64,000 nt of DNA from an uncultured Bacteroidales bacterium (lineage in GTDB: Bacteria > Bacteroidota > Bacteroidia > Bacteroidales > UBA932). Position numbers and translations under genes: made by a program. The stretch spans positions 62,001 to 126,000 of the forward strand of contig ONEX01000003.1 in NCBI GenBank assembly GCA_900316955.1, in the 5' to 3' direction. How positions within the stretch are numbered: position 1 is the stretch's first letter; each line of letters begins with the position of its first letter. The notes under the pieces are model-generated. The model was not told the DNA's origin. It was given only the letters and a program-made list of their open reading frames with translations, and ran no database searches. Below are positions 36,577 to 44,567 of the stretch, piece after piece.

Positions 36577-39500
36577 TCAGAATTTGAGGTTGATACCGAA
36601 GGAGAAGGAACGCGGCTGGGGGATCCACATGCAGTCCAGGCCCATCTTGGTCGCGTTCAAGGAAGTGTTCACTTCCGGGTCGAGGAAGCGGAACGGGCTC
36701 ATCAGCAAGACGTTGTCACCCTGGACATAGACGCGGAGCATGTCCACGCCAATCCGGCGCGTAAGCGTTTTCGGAAGCGTGTAGCCCAGAGAGACATTCC
36801 GCAGACGCAGATAGGAGGCGTCGTGCAGGAAACGCGTGTTCTTGAACATCGTGGAGTTCCAGGTATAGCCATAGATGGCACGAGGCGTGGTGTTCGTCGT
36901 GCCAGGGCCGGTCCAACGGGCCAGGGCCTCCGACTCTTGCGCGGGCCAGTTGCCGTTTCCGAGCCGCAGGCCGCCTGTCCAGTACTCGTACAGCTTGGCG
37001 CCGTAGGAGAAAGTGAAGAACACGTTGAAATCGAAGCCCTTGTACGTGAATGAATTGTTCAAGCCGCCCGTGAACTTCGGGTTCGGCGAACCAACGAACT
37101 GGCTGTCATAGGCGGAACTGATATCCCCGTCCGGCTCCCCGGCCGGACCGCCCACATCCTCGTAGATACAGTCGCCGGCGCGGACGCCGTAGTTTTCATA
37201 CAGATAGGTCGGGACCTCCTCGTCGTTCTGGTAGATGCCCGTCATCTTGATCATATAGAAACTGCCGACTTCCTCCCCCACTTTCAGGGCGTGGTAGTCA
37301 TCGGTCCGCAGGATCTCATCATCGCCGATGAGGGACGTGAGCCGGTTCCGTACGAAGGAGATGTTGAAGTCGCCCTTCCAGTGGAAATCGTGCTTGCCCA
37401 GGTTGCCGCCCACCGCAAACTCGAGACCCCGGTTCCGCATCGATCCGATGTTACAGGTATAGTTGGTAAAGCCCGTCGTGGCCGCCACCGGCTTGGAATA
37501 GAGCAGGTTGCGGGTATCCTTCAAGAAGGCGTCAGCCGTGAATGTGAGCGCTCCGTCGAAGAAGGAGAGGTCGGTACCCACGTCATACTGGTCAGCCTTC
37601 TCCCATTCGAGGTCCGGGTTGCCCTGGGTCATCACGGCCAAGCCGTTCTGGTTCATATAGTTGTAACCGCCGTTTGCCAGAGACTGGTATGCGTAGCTGC
37701 CGATGCCGCCCTGGTTGCCTGTGGCGCCATAGCTGGCGCGAATCTTCGCATTCGTGCGGTCCCATGTCCAGAAGGGCTCCTCCGAGAGGTTCCAGCCCAG
37801 AGAAACCGAAGGGAAGAAGCCGTACCGGTGCTCCGGCGCGAATTTCGACGAGCCGTCTGCGCGGGCATTGACCGTGACCAGATAACGGTTCTTCCAGTTC
37901 AGGGTCGTCCGGAACATGAAGGACTGAAGGCCCCAGGTGGACAGGCCGCTGGTCACGTCGGTGAATTCAGCCGCGACCGAGTTCACGTCGAAGGACTTGG
38001 ACGGAAAACCCTGGCCCTTCTGGTAGGCCGTAGAGTTGTTGTCCAACTGGAAGGATTGGCCCAACATCGCATCCACGGTCAGACCGCCGAAGGCGTGCTT
38101 GTAGTCCAGGATGTTGTCCACCACGATGGACGTGAAGTTTTTCCGGGAGTCGATGAGCACGCCTACGGAATTGCCGTACATATGTTGCGCGGAATACTGG
38201 ACATGGTCCTCCGCCGCCATAAAGTCACCGCCGAAGCTGGTCTTGAAGTGCAGGTCTTTGGTGAAGTTCAGGCGCAGGAAGGCCGTACCGTACATCCGGT
38301 AGCTCTTGTTGTACACGTTCTGCTCATTGATGGCCTGCACCAGGTTGTAGTGGAGCAGCTCCGCGTTGATGATGGTGTAGGAACCGTCCGGCTTGAAGGG
38401 AGTGTCCCAAGGCCGGTGCTCCAGGCCGTGGGTCAACATCGACGTGCCGATGCTGCCGTCCGGGACGCGGTTGGCGTTGGTATAGCTGAAATTGACCGTC
38501 GCGCCGACGGAAAGCCAGGAGCGCACGTCGGAATTCACATTGGCCTTCAAGGAATACTTCTCATACAGGCTGCCGATGCCCACGCCCTCGTTCTGCCGGG
38601 CGTTGGCGGAGACATAATAATTGCTGTTCTCGGAGCCGCCCGACACGGAGACGGAGGCGTTCCAGCTCTTGGCGACACGGAACACCATGTCCAGCCAACT
38701 GAACTGCGGCTTGCCGGGATATGGGTTTTCCAGGCGGGGAATGGAACTTCCTGTCTGCTGGTTGTAATTGTCAATGGCTTCGTTCTGCACCTCCAGGTAC
38801 AGGTCGGCATCCGCCACCTTTAGCTTGGACAGGTTGGGCAGATAGCTCAGGCCGAAAGAAGCGTCGGCGGAAAGCTTCGGCGCACCCTTGGCCCCTTTCT
38901 TTGTCGTGATGATGATGACGCCGTTCGTTCCGCGGGACCCGTAAATGGCGGCGGAGGCTGCATCCTTGAGGACCTGGACGGACTCGATGTCGGACGGATT
39001 GATGTCCGACAGACCGGTGAGGGACTCGCCGCCCCAGGCGCCGGTGTCCCCGGAGGTATTGCTCATAGGAATGCCGTCAATCACGTACAGCGGCTCGTTT
39101 CCCGCCGTCAAGGAGCCGATACCGCGGATGCTCACGCGGCTCTTGCCGCCCGGAGTACCGGAAGCGGCCGTCACGTTGACGCCGGGGACCCGGCCCTGCA
39201 GCATCGCTTCCGGGCTGATGACCTGGCGTTCCCCTTCCTCGGCCGGCCGATAGGTGGCGATGGCCGACGTGATGTCACGGCGCTGCATGGATCCATAACC
39301 CACGACGACGGATTCCTCCAACAGGGTGATATCATCTGAAAGGGTGATTACAAGCCCTTCCGTCCGGGCGCCGAGGGGAAACCGTACATCCTTGTATCCC
39401 AGCATATTCACGACCAGGACATCGCCCTTCTCAGCGACGACGGAAAAGGTTCCGCCAAGGCCGCTGGTCGCCGCAGTCGGGGTTCCCTCGACCTGGATGA

Positions 39501-39870
39501 CGGCTCCGATGACAGGGCCGTCCTTGTCCCGGACGACGCCCGAGTAGGTCACGGCCTTCACAGCCGCTTCCTTCCGCACGATCAGGATCATCTTGTCCTT
39601 GATCCGGGCTTCGCAGCCCGTCCCATCCAGCAGGAGGAGCAACGCCTGGGAGAGCTTCCTGCCGCTGGGGGTCCGGACCGTCTTCCTGACATCCAGCAGG
39701 CTCTCATTGTATGCGATGGAATAGCCGCTCTGCTGTTCCACGACGGCCAGCGCTTCGGAGAGGATCATCCTTTCCCGGGGGAACGTGATGACCGGCTCGT
39801 CCTGCGCAGACAATGCGGCCGGGGACAGCAGGCCTACCAGCATACACAGAAGAATGGTAGCTTGTTTCAT
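36577..39870 (-). CDS. SusC-family TonB-dependent transporter with STN signalling domain (locus A)
   Basis: 1097 residues. Signal peptide ends near LSAQ 22. Residues 28-97 are the STN domain (FPRERMILSEALAVVEQQSGYSIAYNES), which contacts a FecR anti-sigma factor. Residues 110-195 are the carboxypeptidase-regulatory-like domain. The plug follows (VVVGYGSMQRRDITSAI, VIDGIPMSN, AAIYGSRGTNGVIIITTKKG), then a barrel ending SFGINLKF. It imports glycan fragments and, by the STN domain, signals to the neighbouring FecR/ECF pair. The gene layout sigma-FecR-susC-susD makes this self-activating circuit clear. Confidence 0.95.
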   Translation of the reverse strand: MKQATILLCMLVGLLSPAALSAQDEPVITFPRERMILSEALAVVEQQSGYSIAYNESLLDVRKTVRTPSGRKLSQALLLLLDGTGCEARIKDKMILIVRKEAAVKAVTYSGVVRDKDGPVIGAVIQVEGTPTAATSGLGGTFSVVAEKGDVLVVNMLGYKDVRFPLGARTEGLVITLSDDITLLEESVVVGYGSMQRRDITSAIATYRPAEEGERQVISPEAMLQGRVPGVNVTAASGTPGGKSRVSIRGIGSLTAGNEPLYVIDGIPMSNTSGDTGAWGGESLTGLSDINPSDIESVQVLKDAASAAIYGSRGTNGVIIITTKKGAKGAPKLSADASFGLSYLPNLSKLKVADADLYLEVQNEAIDNYNQQTGSSIPRLENPYPGKPQFSWLDMVFRVAKSWNASVSVSGGSENSNYYVSANARQNEGVGIGSLYEKYSLKANVNSDVRSWLSVGATVNFSYTNANRVPDGSIGTSMLTHGLEHRPWDTPFKPDGSYTIINAELLHYNLVQAINEQNVYNKSYRMYGTAFLRLNFTKDLHFKTSFGGDFMAAEDHVQYSAQHMYGNSVGVLIDSRKNFTSIVVDNILDYKHAFGGLTVDAMLGQSFQLDNNSTAYQKGQGFPSKSFDVNSVAAEFTDVTSGLSTWGLQSFMFRTTLNWKNRYLVTVNARADGSSKFAPEHRYGFFPSVSLGWNLSEEPFWTWDRTNAKIRASYGATGNQGGIGSYAYQSLANGGYNYMNQNGLAVMTQGNPDLEWEKADQYDVGTDLSFFDGALTFTADAFLKDTRNLLYSKPVAATTGFTNYTCNIGSMRNRGLEFAVGGNLGKHDFHWKGDFNISFVRNRLTSLIGDDEILRTDDYHALKVGEEVGSFYMIKMTGIYQNDEEVPTYLYENYGVRAGDCIYEDVGGPAGEPDGDISSAYDSQFVGSPNPKFTGGLNNSFTYKGFDFNVFFTFSYGAKLYEYWTGGLRLGNGNWPAQESEALARWTGPGTTNTTPRAIYGYTWNSTMFKNTRFLHDASYLRLRNVSLGYTLPKTLTRRIGVDMLRVYVQGDNVLLMSPFRFLDPEVNTSLNATKMGLDCMWIPQPRSFSFGINLKF

Positions 39871-39912
39871 GTTAATTTTGTTAGAATAGGTTAATGCAAG
39901 GGTCTGTCAAGG

Positions 39913-40815
39913 TCAGCGGATGCGGATTCCCTCATCAGTCCGCTCGTATTTCATACCGGGGATAACCGAGCAGATAGCGTCCAGCAGTTCGTCCACAGTC
40001 TCACCGTGCACGAAACGGGCTGTGATTTTCTCCCGGTCATACCGGGATGTTGTCAGATAGACGTGAACCCCGTAGCGACGTTGGATCACGCGGATGATCT
40101 CATAAATGGATTCCGAGCGAAAACACAGGTTTCCCCCTTCCCAGGACATTGCCTCGGCGGAGTTCACCTTCCCCCGGATGACGGAGCCCGTGGCCCGGTC
40201 AAACGCGAAAAACTGCTCCGGCTGCAGTTCGACCCGCCGCTCCGGGGACTGGTTCGGCCAGACCGCGATGGAACCCCGGTTCAGGGTCGCGGTAACCTGC
40301 GGGTCGTCGAAATAGGCCTTGACGTTGAAGCGGGTGCCGTGGACACGGACCGTCATATCGGATGTCCGGACCAGGAACGGCTCCGTCTCGCTGGCCGTCA
40401 CGTCGAAGATGGCCTCACCGCTGAGGTACACGCTGCGCTCCGCCCCGAAACGGTCGGGGCAGATCAGGACGGATTCCGCATTGAGGACGACCTTCGAGCC
40501 GTCCGGAAGAAGGACCTCCCGGACTTCTCCCTGCGCCGTCGTATATTCCTGGAGGGCAGCAAGGACGGGTTCTGGCTGTTGGGTCTGGACATACCTGTAA
40601 GCGGAATAGGGAACGGCGAATAGGAACAAGGCCGCCGCGACTCCGACCAGCGCCGCTAGCCAACGTGCCTTCCGACGGCGACGCAGGGACAATGAAGCGG
40701 CCTCCAACCGGAGGGCATGGTCCATCACGGCCTGAAAGGCCTCTTCTATCTCAGTCTCGGAAACGGAGGAACCGTCCACGCGGTCCCAGCCGGGGAATTT
40801 ATCTGTGGTCAGCAT
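39913..40815 (-). CDS. FecR-family anti-sigma factor
   Basis: 300 residues. N-terminal cytoplasmic sigma-binding part 1-50, one membrane segment at about 52-75 (WLAALVGVAAALFLFAVPY), a periplasmic FecR domain at about 100-195 (VLLPDGSKVVLNAESVL, VRVHGTRFNVKAY), and a C-terminal STN-like/DUF4974 domain (about 215-300). It holds the ECF sigma factor until the STN-SusC reports substrate. It lies between the sigma gene and susC. Its start codon overlaps one copy of a 10-base direct repeat. Confidence 0.93.
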   Translation of the reverse strand: MLTTDKFPGWDRVDGSSVSETEIEEAFQAVMDHALRLEAASLSLRRRRKARWLAALVGVAAALFLFAVPYSAYRYVQTQQPEPVLAALQEYTTAQGEVREVLLPDGSKVVLNAESVLICPDRFGAERSVYLSGEAIFDVTASETEPFLVRTSDMTVRVHGTRFNVKAYFDDPQVTATLNRGSIAVWPNQSPERRVELQPEQFFAFDRATGSVIRGKVNSAEAMSWEGGNLCFRSESIYEIIRVIQRRYGVHVYLTTSRYDREKITARFVHGETVDELLDAICSVIPGMKYERTDEGIRIR

Positions 40816-40839
40816 ACACTATTGCGGTTAGTATACACT
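40811..40839. repeat. Pair of 10-base direct repeats before the FecR gene
   Basis: AGCATACACT at 40811-40820 and AGTATACACT at 40830-40839, nine matches of ten, starts 19 bases apart (about two helical turns). One covers the fecR start codon. A protein-binding site is possible, but the pair could be chance. Confidence 0.35.
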
Positions 40840-40892
40840 GTATAGACGCCGGAATGACCGGTCACACCCAAGCCGAATAATAAAAATCGCTC

Positions 40893-41432
40893 CTACAGGA
40901 AGAGCGACAGGCAAGAAGTAAGTTTCCGGAGCTCGCGAAGTGCGGCGTTCAGGTGGTTCTCCACCGTTTTCTTGGTAATGCCCAAGAGCTGGGCAATTTC
41001 GGCATTCGAGCGGCCTTCCACCCGGGACATCAGGAAGACCTGGCGCCGTTTCTCGGGCATCTTCTCCACCTGACGGGAGTACTGCCAACTCATTTCCCGG
41101 GCGAAGTAATCCTCGTCCAGCGGAGCGGTCTCCTCCTCATACCGGTCGGTCAGCGGAATCTTGACTTGATGGCGTCTCCCATAATCGATAGCGGCATTCC
41201 GGCACATCCGGTAAAGGTAGGGTCCAAAGGAGCGGATGTCACACAGGACGCTGCGCATCAGCCAGATCTTGACGAAAATGTTCTGTGAGAGGTCTTTCAC
41301 ATCATCCTCATTTTCGATGAAACCCGCGAGGAAGCATCTGACCTTGGGATAATAATAGCCGAAGAGCTCCCGGAAGGCGTTCTGGTCACCTTCCGAAATG
41401 CGTTGGAGCAGTATCGGTTCATCGGTCAGCAT
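40893..41432 (-). CDS. ECF-type RNA polymerase sigma factor (locus A)
   Basis: 179 residues from ATG 41432. Region 2: AFRELFGYYYPKVRCFLAGFIENEDDVKDLSQNIFVKIW. Region 4: MPEKRRQVFLMSRVEGRSNAEIAQLLGITKKTVENHL. It should activate the locus A susC operon when released by FecR. The frame is open upstream to 41537, but those residues lack family similarity. If the -7 box at 41438-41445 is used, the transcript would start at or next to the ATG, so the mRNA could be leaderless. The alternative is an unseen promoter further up. Confidence 0.92.
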   Translation of the reverse strand: MLTDEPILLQRISEGDQNAFRELFGYYYPKVRCFLAGFIENEDDVKDLSQNIFVKIWLMRSVLCDIRSFGPYLYRMCRNAAIDYGRRHQVKIPLTDRYEEETAPLDEDYFAREMSWQYSRQVEKMPEKRRQVFLMSRVEGRSNAEIAQLLGITKKTVENHLNAALRELRKLTSCLSLFL

Positions 41433-41437
41433 CTTCG

Positions 41438-41445
41438 CAAATGTA
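41438..41445 (-). promoter_or_regulatory. -7 box for the ECF sigma gene
   Basis: Reads TACATTTG on the minus strand (TAnnTTTG). Only five bases lie between it and the ATG at 41432, which points to a leaderless transcript. Confidence 0.45.
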
Positions 41446-41537
41446 GCATAAAAACGGTCGCTCAGTTCCGCCCTTCCGGATGAAGACGCGAAAAAAGTCG
41501 ACCACCCCCAAGATTTTCCCGATGAACAAATAAACAA

Positions 41538-41579
41538 TCCGGCCGCACGTCCACTCCTTCGGGCAGACTTGCGGCCGGA
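41538..41579 (-). terminator. Terminator-like hairpin after the coiled-coil gene
   Basis: Perfect 10-base arms TCCGGCCGCA/TGCGGCCGGA (41538-41547 with 41570-41579). On the minus strand they are followed by ATTGTTTATTTG, a T-rich tract. It separates the coiled-coil gene from locus A. Confidence 0.7.
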
Positions 41580-41601
41580 AAACCGGTGCAGGAATACTCC
41601 T

Positions 41602-42285
41602 TTACTCCGTACGCTCGACGGCTTCAGATGTTTCAGCCGTCTTGTTTTCAGCCTCCCCGACGGCTTCGCGGACCTCCTGGAGGTTCTGCTCGACCTGCGT
41701 GGCGTTCTTCAGCTCCTTCTGGGAGGCCTTCACGTCTTTCTTGGCATCGCGAACATCCTGCCGAGTCGCTTTCTCGGCCTTCTTGGACTCGCGAATCTGC
41801 TTCTTGGCCGAGCTGATGGCCTTCTGGGAAGCCTTCATCCGGCTTTCTTCCTCTTTTTGAAGCTGCTTGGCATCCTTGAGGCTGCGCTCCAGCCCCTTGA
41901 TCTCATTCTCGGCGAGCTTGAGCTGGGCCTTGTCGGCCGCATCCAGCTTCCCGTCCAGCTTGAGGGATTCCTTCTCGAGCTTCAGGGCCTGCTTCTTGAT
42001 CTTGATCTCGGCCTCGCGGGCCTTGATGTCCTCCTTCATCGCCTGGATGCGCTTCTTGCTCTGCTCGACATTGGCCTTGCCGGCGTCGATCTGCCGCTCC
42101 GCGGCGTTGATGTTGCGGCGGCTTTCCTGCTGCTGCTGCCGATGGGCGCGTTCGGCGTCATCCAGCACGCCCTGCTTTTCCTGGACCTGCTGACGGGCCT
42201 GCTCAAGGACCTCGTTGTTCTGCGCGAAGGCGGAGAAAGAAGCGGCCACGAGGGCCACGGAGATAAGGGTGATAATCCGTTTCAT
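41602..42285 (-). CDS. Secreted coiled-coil protein of unknown function
   Basis: 227 residues. Signal peptide MKRIITLISVALVAASFSAFAQ. From about 25 to 215 the mature protein is almost all heptad-like Lys/Glu/Ala/Gln helix with long charged runs. No catalytic motif or membrane segment is seen. Acts presumably in the periplasm as a rod or scaffold; the role is not known. It resembles OmpH/Skp-type helices only in composition. It has its own promoter framed by an inverted repeat and its own terminator, so it is a single-gene unit. Confidence 0.85.
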   Translation of the reverse strand: MKRIITLISVALVAASFSAFAQNNEVLEQARQQVQEKQGVLDDAERAHRQQQQESRRNINAAERQIDAGKANVEQSKKRIQAMKEDIKAREAEIKIKKQALKLEKESLKLDGKLDAADKAQLKLAENEIKGLERSLKDAKQLQKEEESRMKASQKAISSAKKQIRESKKAEKATRQDVRDAKKDVKASQKELKNATQVEQNLQEVREAVGEAENKTAETSEAVERTE

Positions 42286-42313
42286 ATGAATGATTCCTGT
42301 TACTTGATTTCAG

Positions 42314-42348
42314 TTGAATGAACAAAAATAAATAATTAATTCATTCAA
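42314..42348 (-). promoter_or_regulatory. Promoter of the coiled-coil gene, framed by an inverted repeat
   Basis: The -7 box reads TATTTTTG on the minus strand (42323-42330). It lies between perfect 9-base arms TTGAATGAA (42314-42322) and TTCATTCAA (42340-42348). The arms are placed where a repressor would cover the promoter. Confidence 0.55.
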
Positions 42349-42375
42349 TGCAACACTTAATTATCGGGAGGGGGT

Positions 42376-42423
42376 TTGGGGGTCTTCCCCCAATCCGCCC
42401 CTAAGGGGCAGCCGCGTAGCGGC
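42376..42423. repeat. Cluster of three compact GC-rich palindromes
   Basis: TTGGGGG-TCTT-CCCCCAA (42376-42393), GCCCCT-A-AGGGGC (42397-42409) and GCCGC-GTA-GCGGC (42411-42423) lie within 48 bases between dnaK and the coiled-coil gene. They resemble an intergenic REP-type element rather than a gene. Confidence 0.6.
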
Positions 42424-42433
42424 GGGGGTAACA

Positions 42434-42471
42434 AAAATATTGGCCGCTCTAGTCAGAGCGGCCAATATTTT
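42434..42471 (-). terminator. Intrinsic terminator of dnaK
   Basis: Perfect 17-base arms (AAAATATTGGCCGCTCT and its complement) with loop AGTC. The T-rich arm lies downstream on the minus strand and is followed by further T. The stem touches the dnaK stop codon. Confidence 0.88.
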
Positions 42472-44419
42472 ACTGCTCGTCCGGACCCTGGTCGCCGCCC
42501 GGGTTGCCGCCACCCGGCTGGCCGCCGAACGGACCACCCGGATTGCCGCCGCCGAAAGGACCACCCTGCGGGCCGCCCTGGAACGGGCCCTGCGGACCGC
42601 CTTGCTGCTGCTGGGCGCCGGCGCTGGCCTGGTACATCTTCTCGAAGGCCTTGTTCAGCGCGTCGGAGTAGCGCTCGATGTCGGCCATGTTCTGGCTCTT
42701 AACCGCGTCCTTCAGGAGGTTGCAGTTGCTCTCGACCTCGCCCTTGATGTCGGCGGGGATCTTGTCGCCGTTCTCCTTCAGGAACTTCTCGGCCTGAAAG
42801 GTGAGGGCGTCAGCGTTGTTGATCTTGTCCACGCGCTCCTTCTCGGCCTTGTCGGCGGCCTCGTTGGCCTTCGCCTCATCCCGCATGCGCTGGATTTCGG
42901 CGTCGGACAGGCCGGAGGAAGCCTCGATGCGGATGTGCTGCTCCTTGCCCGTGGCCTTGTCGGTCGCGGAGACGTTCAGGATGCCGTTCGCGTCGATGTC
43001 GAAGGCGACCTCGATCTGCGGGATGCCGCGCGGGGCCGGAGCGATGCCGTCCAGGTGGAAGACACCGATCTGCTTGTTGTCGCGGGCCATCGGACGCTCG
43101 CCCTGCAGGACGCGGATCTCGACGGAAGGCTGGTTGTCGGCAGCCGTGGAGAAGATCTGGGCCTTGCGGGCCGGGATCGTGGTGTTCGCGTCGATGAGCT
43201 TGGTCATCACGCCGCCGAGGGTCTCGATACCCAGGGAAAGCGGGGTGACATCCAGCAGGAGGATGTTCTGGTCATGAAGTTCGCCGGTGAGGATACCGCC
43301 CTGGATGGAGGCGCCGATCGCGACGACCTCGTCCGGGTTCACGCTCTTGTTGGGCTCCTTGCCGAAGAAGTTCTTCACGAGCTCCTGCACGTAAGGGATA
43401 CGGGTGGAACCGCCCACGAGGAGGACCTCGTCAATGTCCGACGGGCTCAGGTGCGCATCGGCCAGGGCCTTGCGGCACGGCTCGATGGAGCGCTGGAACA
43501 GGTTGTCGGAGAGCTGCTCGAACTTCGCGCGGGTGAGGGTCTTCACCAGGTGCTTGGGGATGCCGTCCACCGGCATGATGTACGGGAGGTTGATCTCCGT
43601 GGAAGTCTGGCTGGAGAGTTCGATCTTCGCCTTCTCCGCGGCTTCCTTCAGACGCTGGAGGGCCATCGGGTCCTTCTTCAGGTCGATGCCGCCGTTCTCC
43701 GCGGCGAACTCGCCGGCAAGCCAGTCGATGATGACCTGGTCGAAGTCGTCGCCGCCCAGGTGGGTGTCGCCGTTGGTGGAGAGCACCTCGAAGACGCCGC
43801 CGCCGAGCTGGAGGATGGAGATATCGAAAGTACCGCCGCCGAGGTCGTAGACCGCCACTTTCATGTCCTTGTCCTTCTTGTCAAGGCCATAAGCCAGGGC
43901 CGCGGCCGTCGGCTCGTTGATGATACGCTTCACGTCGAGACCCGCAATGCGGCCGGCCTCCTTGGTGGCCTGGCGCTGGGAGTCGGAGAAGTAGGCCGGA
44001 ACGGTGATGACCGCCTCGGTGACATCCTGGCGGAGGTATTCCTCCGCGGTCTTCTTCATCTTCTGGAGGATCATCGCGGAGATCTCCTGCGGCGTGTAGA
44101 GCTTGCCGTTGATATCCACGCGGGTGGTGTTGTTCTCGCCGCGGACCACCTTGTAGGGCATCCGCTCGATTTCCTTCGTCACCACATCGTAGGGTTCGCC
44201 CATGAACCGCTTGATGGAGAAGATGGTGTTGTTCGGATTGGTGATCGCCTGGCGCTTGGCCGGGTTGCCGATCTTGCGCTCGCCGCCGTCGGTGAAAGCG
44301 ACGACGGACGGGGTGGTGCGCTGTCCCTCGTTGTTGATGATGACGGTAGGCTGGTTGCCTTCCATCACGGCCACGCACGAGTTCGTGGTTCCAAGGTCGA
44401 TGCCGATAATTTTACCCAT
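42470..44419 (-). CDS. dnaK: Chaperone DnaK (Hsp70)
   Basis: 649 residues from ATG 44419. ATPase domain 1-385 with [17 protein letters not shown] and [14 protein letters not shown]. The interdomain linker is near [14 protein letters not shown], the substrate-binding domain follows, and a lid ends in a Gly/Pro/Gln-rich tail. It folds and protects proteins, with DnaJ and GrpE as partners, in the cytoplasm. No dnaJ or grpE is next to it. The frame is open upstream to 44488 but those residues do not match the family. No TAnnTTTG box was found; its leader holds a hairpin and a palindrome. Confidence 0.97.
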   Translation of the reverse strand: MGKIIGIDLGTTNSCVAVMEGNQPTVIINNEGQRTTPSVVAFTDGGERKIGNPAKRQAITNPNNTIFSIKRFMGEPYDVVTKEIERMPYKVVRGENNTTRVDINGKLYTPQEISAMILQKMKKTAEEYLRQDVTEAVITVPAYFSDSQRQATKEAGRIAGLDVKRIINEPTAAALAYGLDKKDKDMKVAVYDLGGGTFDISILQLGGGVFEVLSTNGDTHLGGDDFDQVIIDWLAGEFAAENGGIDLKKDPMALQRLKEAAEKAKIELSSQTSTEINLPYIMPVDGIPKHLVKTLTRAKFEQLSDNLFQRSIEPCRKALADAHLSPSDIDEVLLVGGSTRIPYVQELVKNFFGKEPNKSVNPDEVVAIGASIQGGILTGELHDQNILLLDVTPLSLGIETLGGVMTKLIDANTTIPARKAQIFSTAADNQPSVEIRVLQGERPMARDNKQIGVFHLDGIAPAPRGIPQIEVAFDIDANGILNVSATDKATGKEQHIRIEASSGLSDAEIQRMRDEAKANEAADKAEKERVDKINNADALTFQAEKFLKENGDKIPADIKGEVESNCNLLKDAVKSQNMADIERYSDALNKAFEKMYQASAGAQQQQGGPQGPFQGGPQGGPFGGGNPGGPFGGQPGGGNPGGDQGPDEQ

Positions 44420-44449
44420 GATATTGTTCGATTTAAATATCCTTTTTAC

Positions 44450-44468
44450 GCCGCCCACCGCGGGCGGC
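44450..44468 (-). promoter_or_regulatory. Hairpin in the dnaK leader
   Basis: GCCGCCC-ACCGC-GGGCGGC, a stable stem about 31 bases before the dnaK ATG. On the minus strand it is followed by an A-tract, not a T-tract, so it is not a terminator. A translational control element is possible. Confidence 0.4.
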
Positions 44469-44507
44469 ACTGGACTTTCATCGAACATTGTGCCAAAAGC
44501 GCCCCTG

Positions 44508-44522
44508 CTGACAAATTGGCAG
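44508..44522. promoter_or_regulatory. Candidate heat-shock operator before dnaK
   Basis: CTGACAAATTGGCAG is a 15-base imperfect palindrome (six of seven arm pairs match). A related half-site TGCCAA lies at 44491-44496. It is unlike the CIRCE sequence bound by HrcA. Confidence 0.35.
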
Positions 44523-44567
44523 AGGCGCTGGCATAAGGCGGGAGCGCTCGTTCCTTCTCCCCCGATC

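Noticed and set aside
40846-40862. A third, partial copy of the REP-like element between the sigma and FecR genes
   Set aside because: Only GTCATT-CCGGCGT is shared and the palindrome is not complete; too short to separate from chance.
44488-44503. A sigma-54 type promoter before dnaK (TTGGCAC followed by TTCG on the minus strand)
   Set aside because: The -24 part fits, but the -12 GC dinucleotide is missing and no enhancer-binding regulator is nearby.
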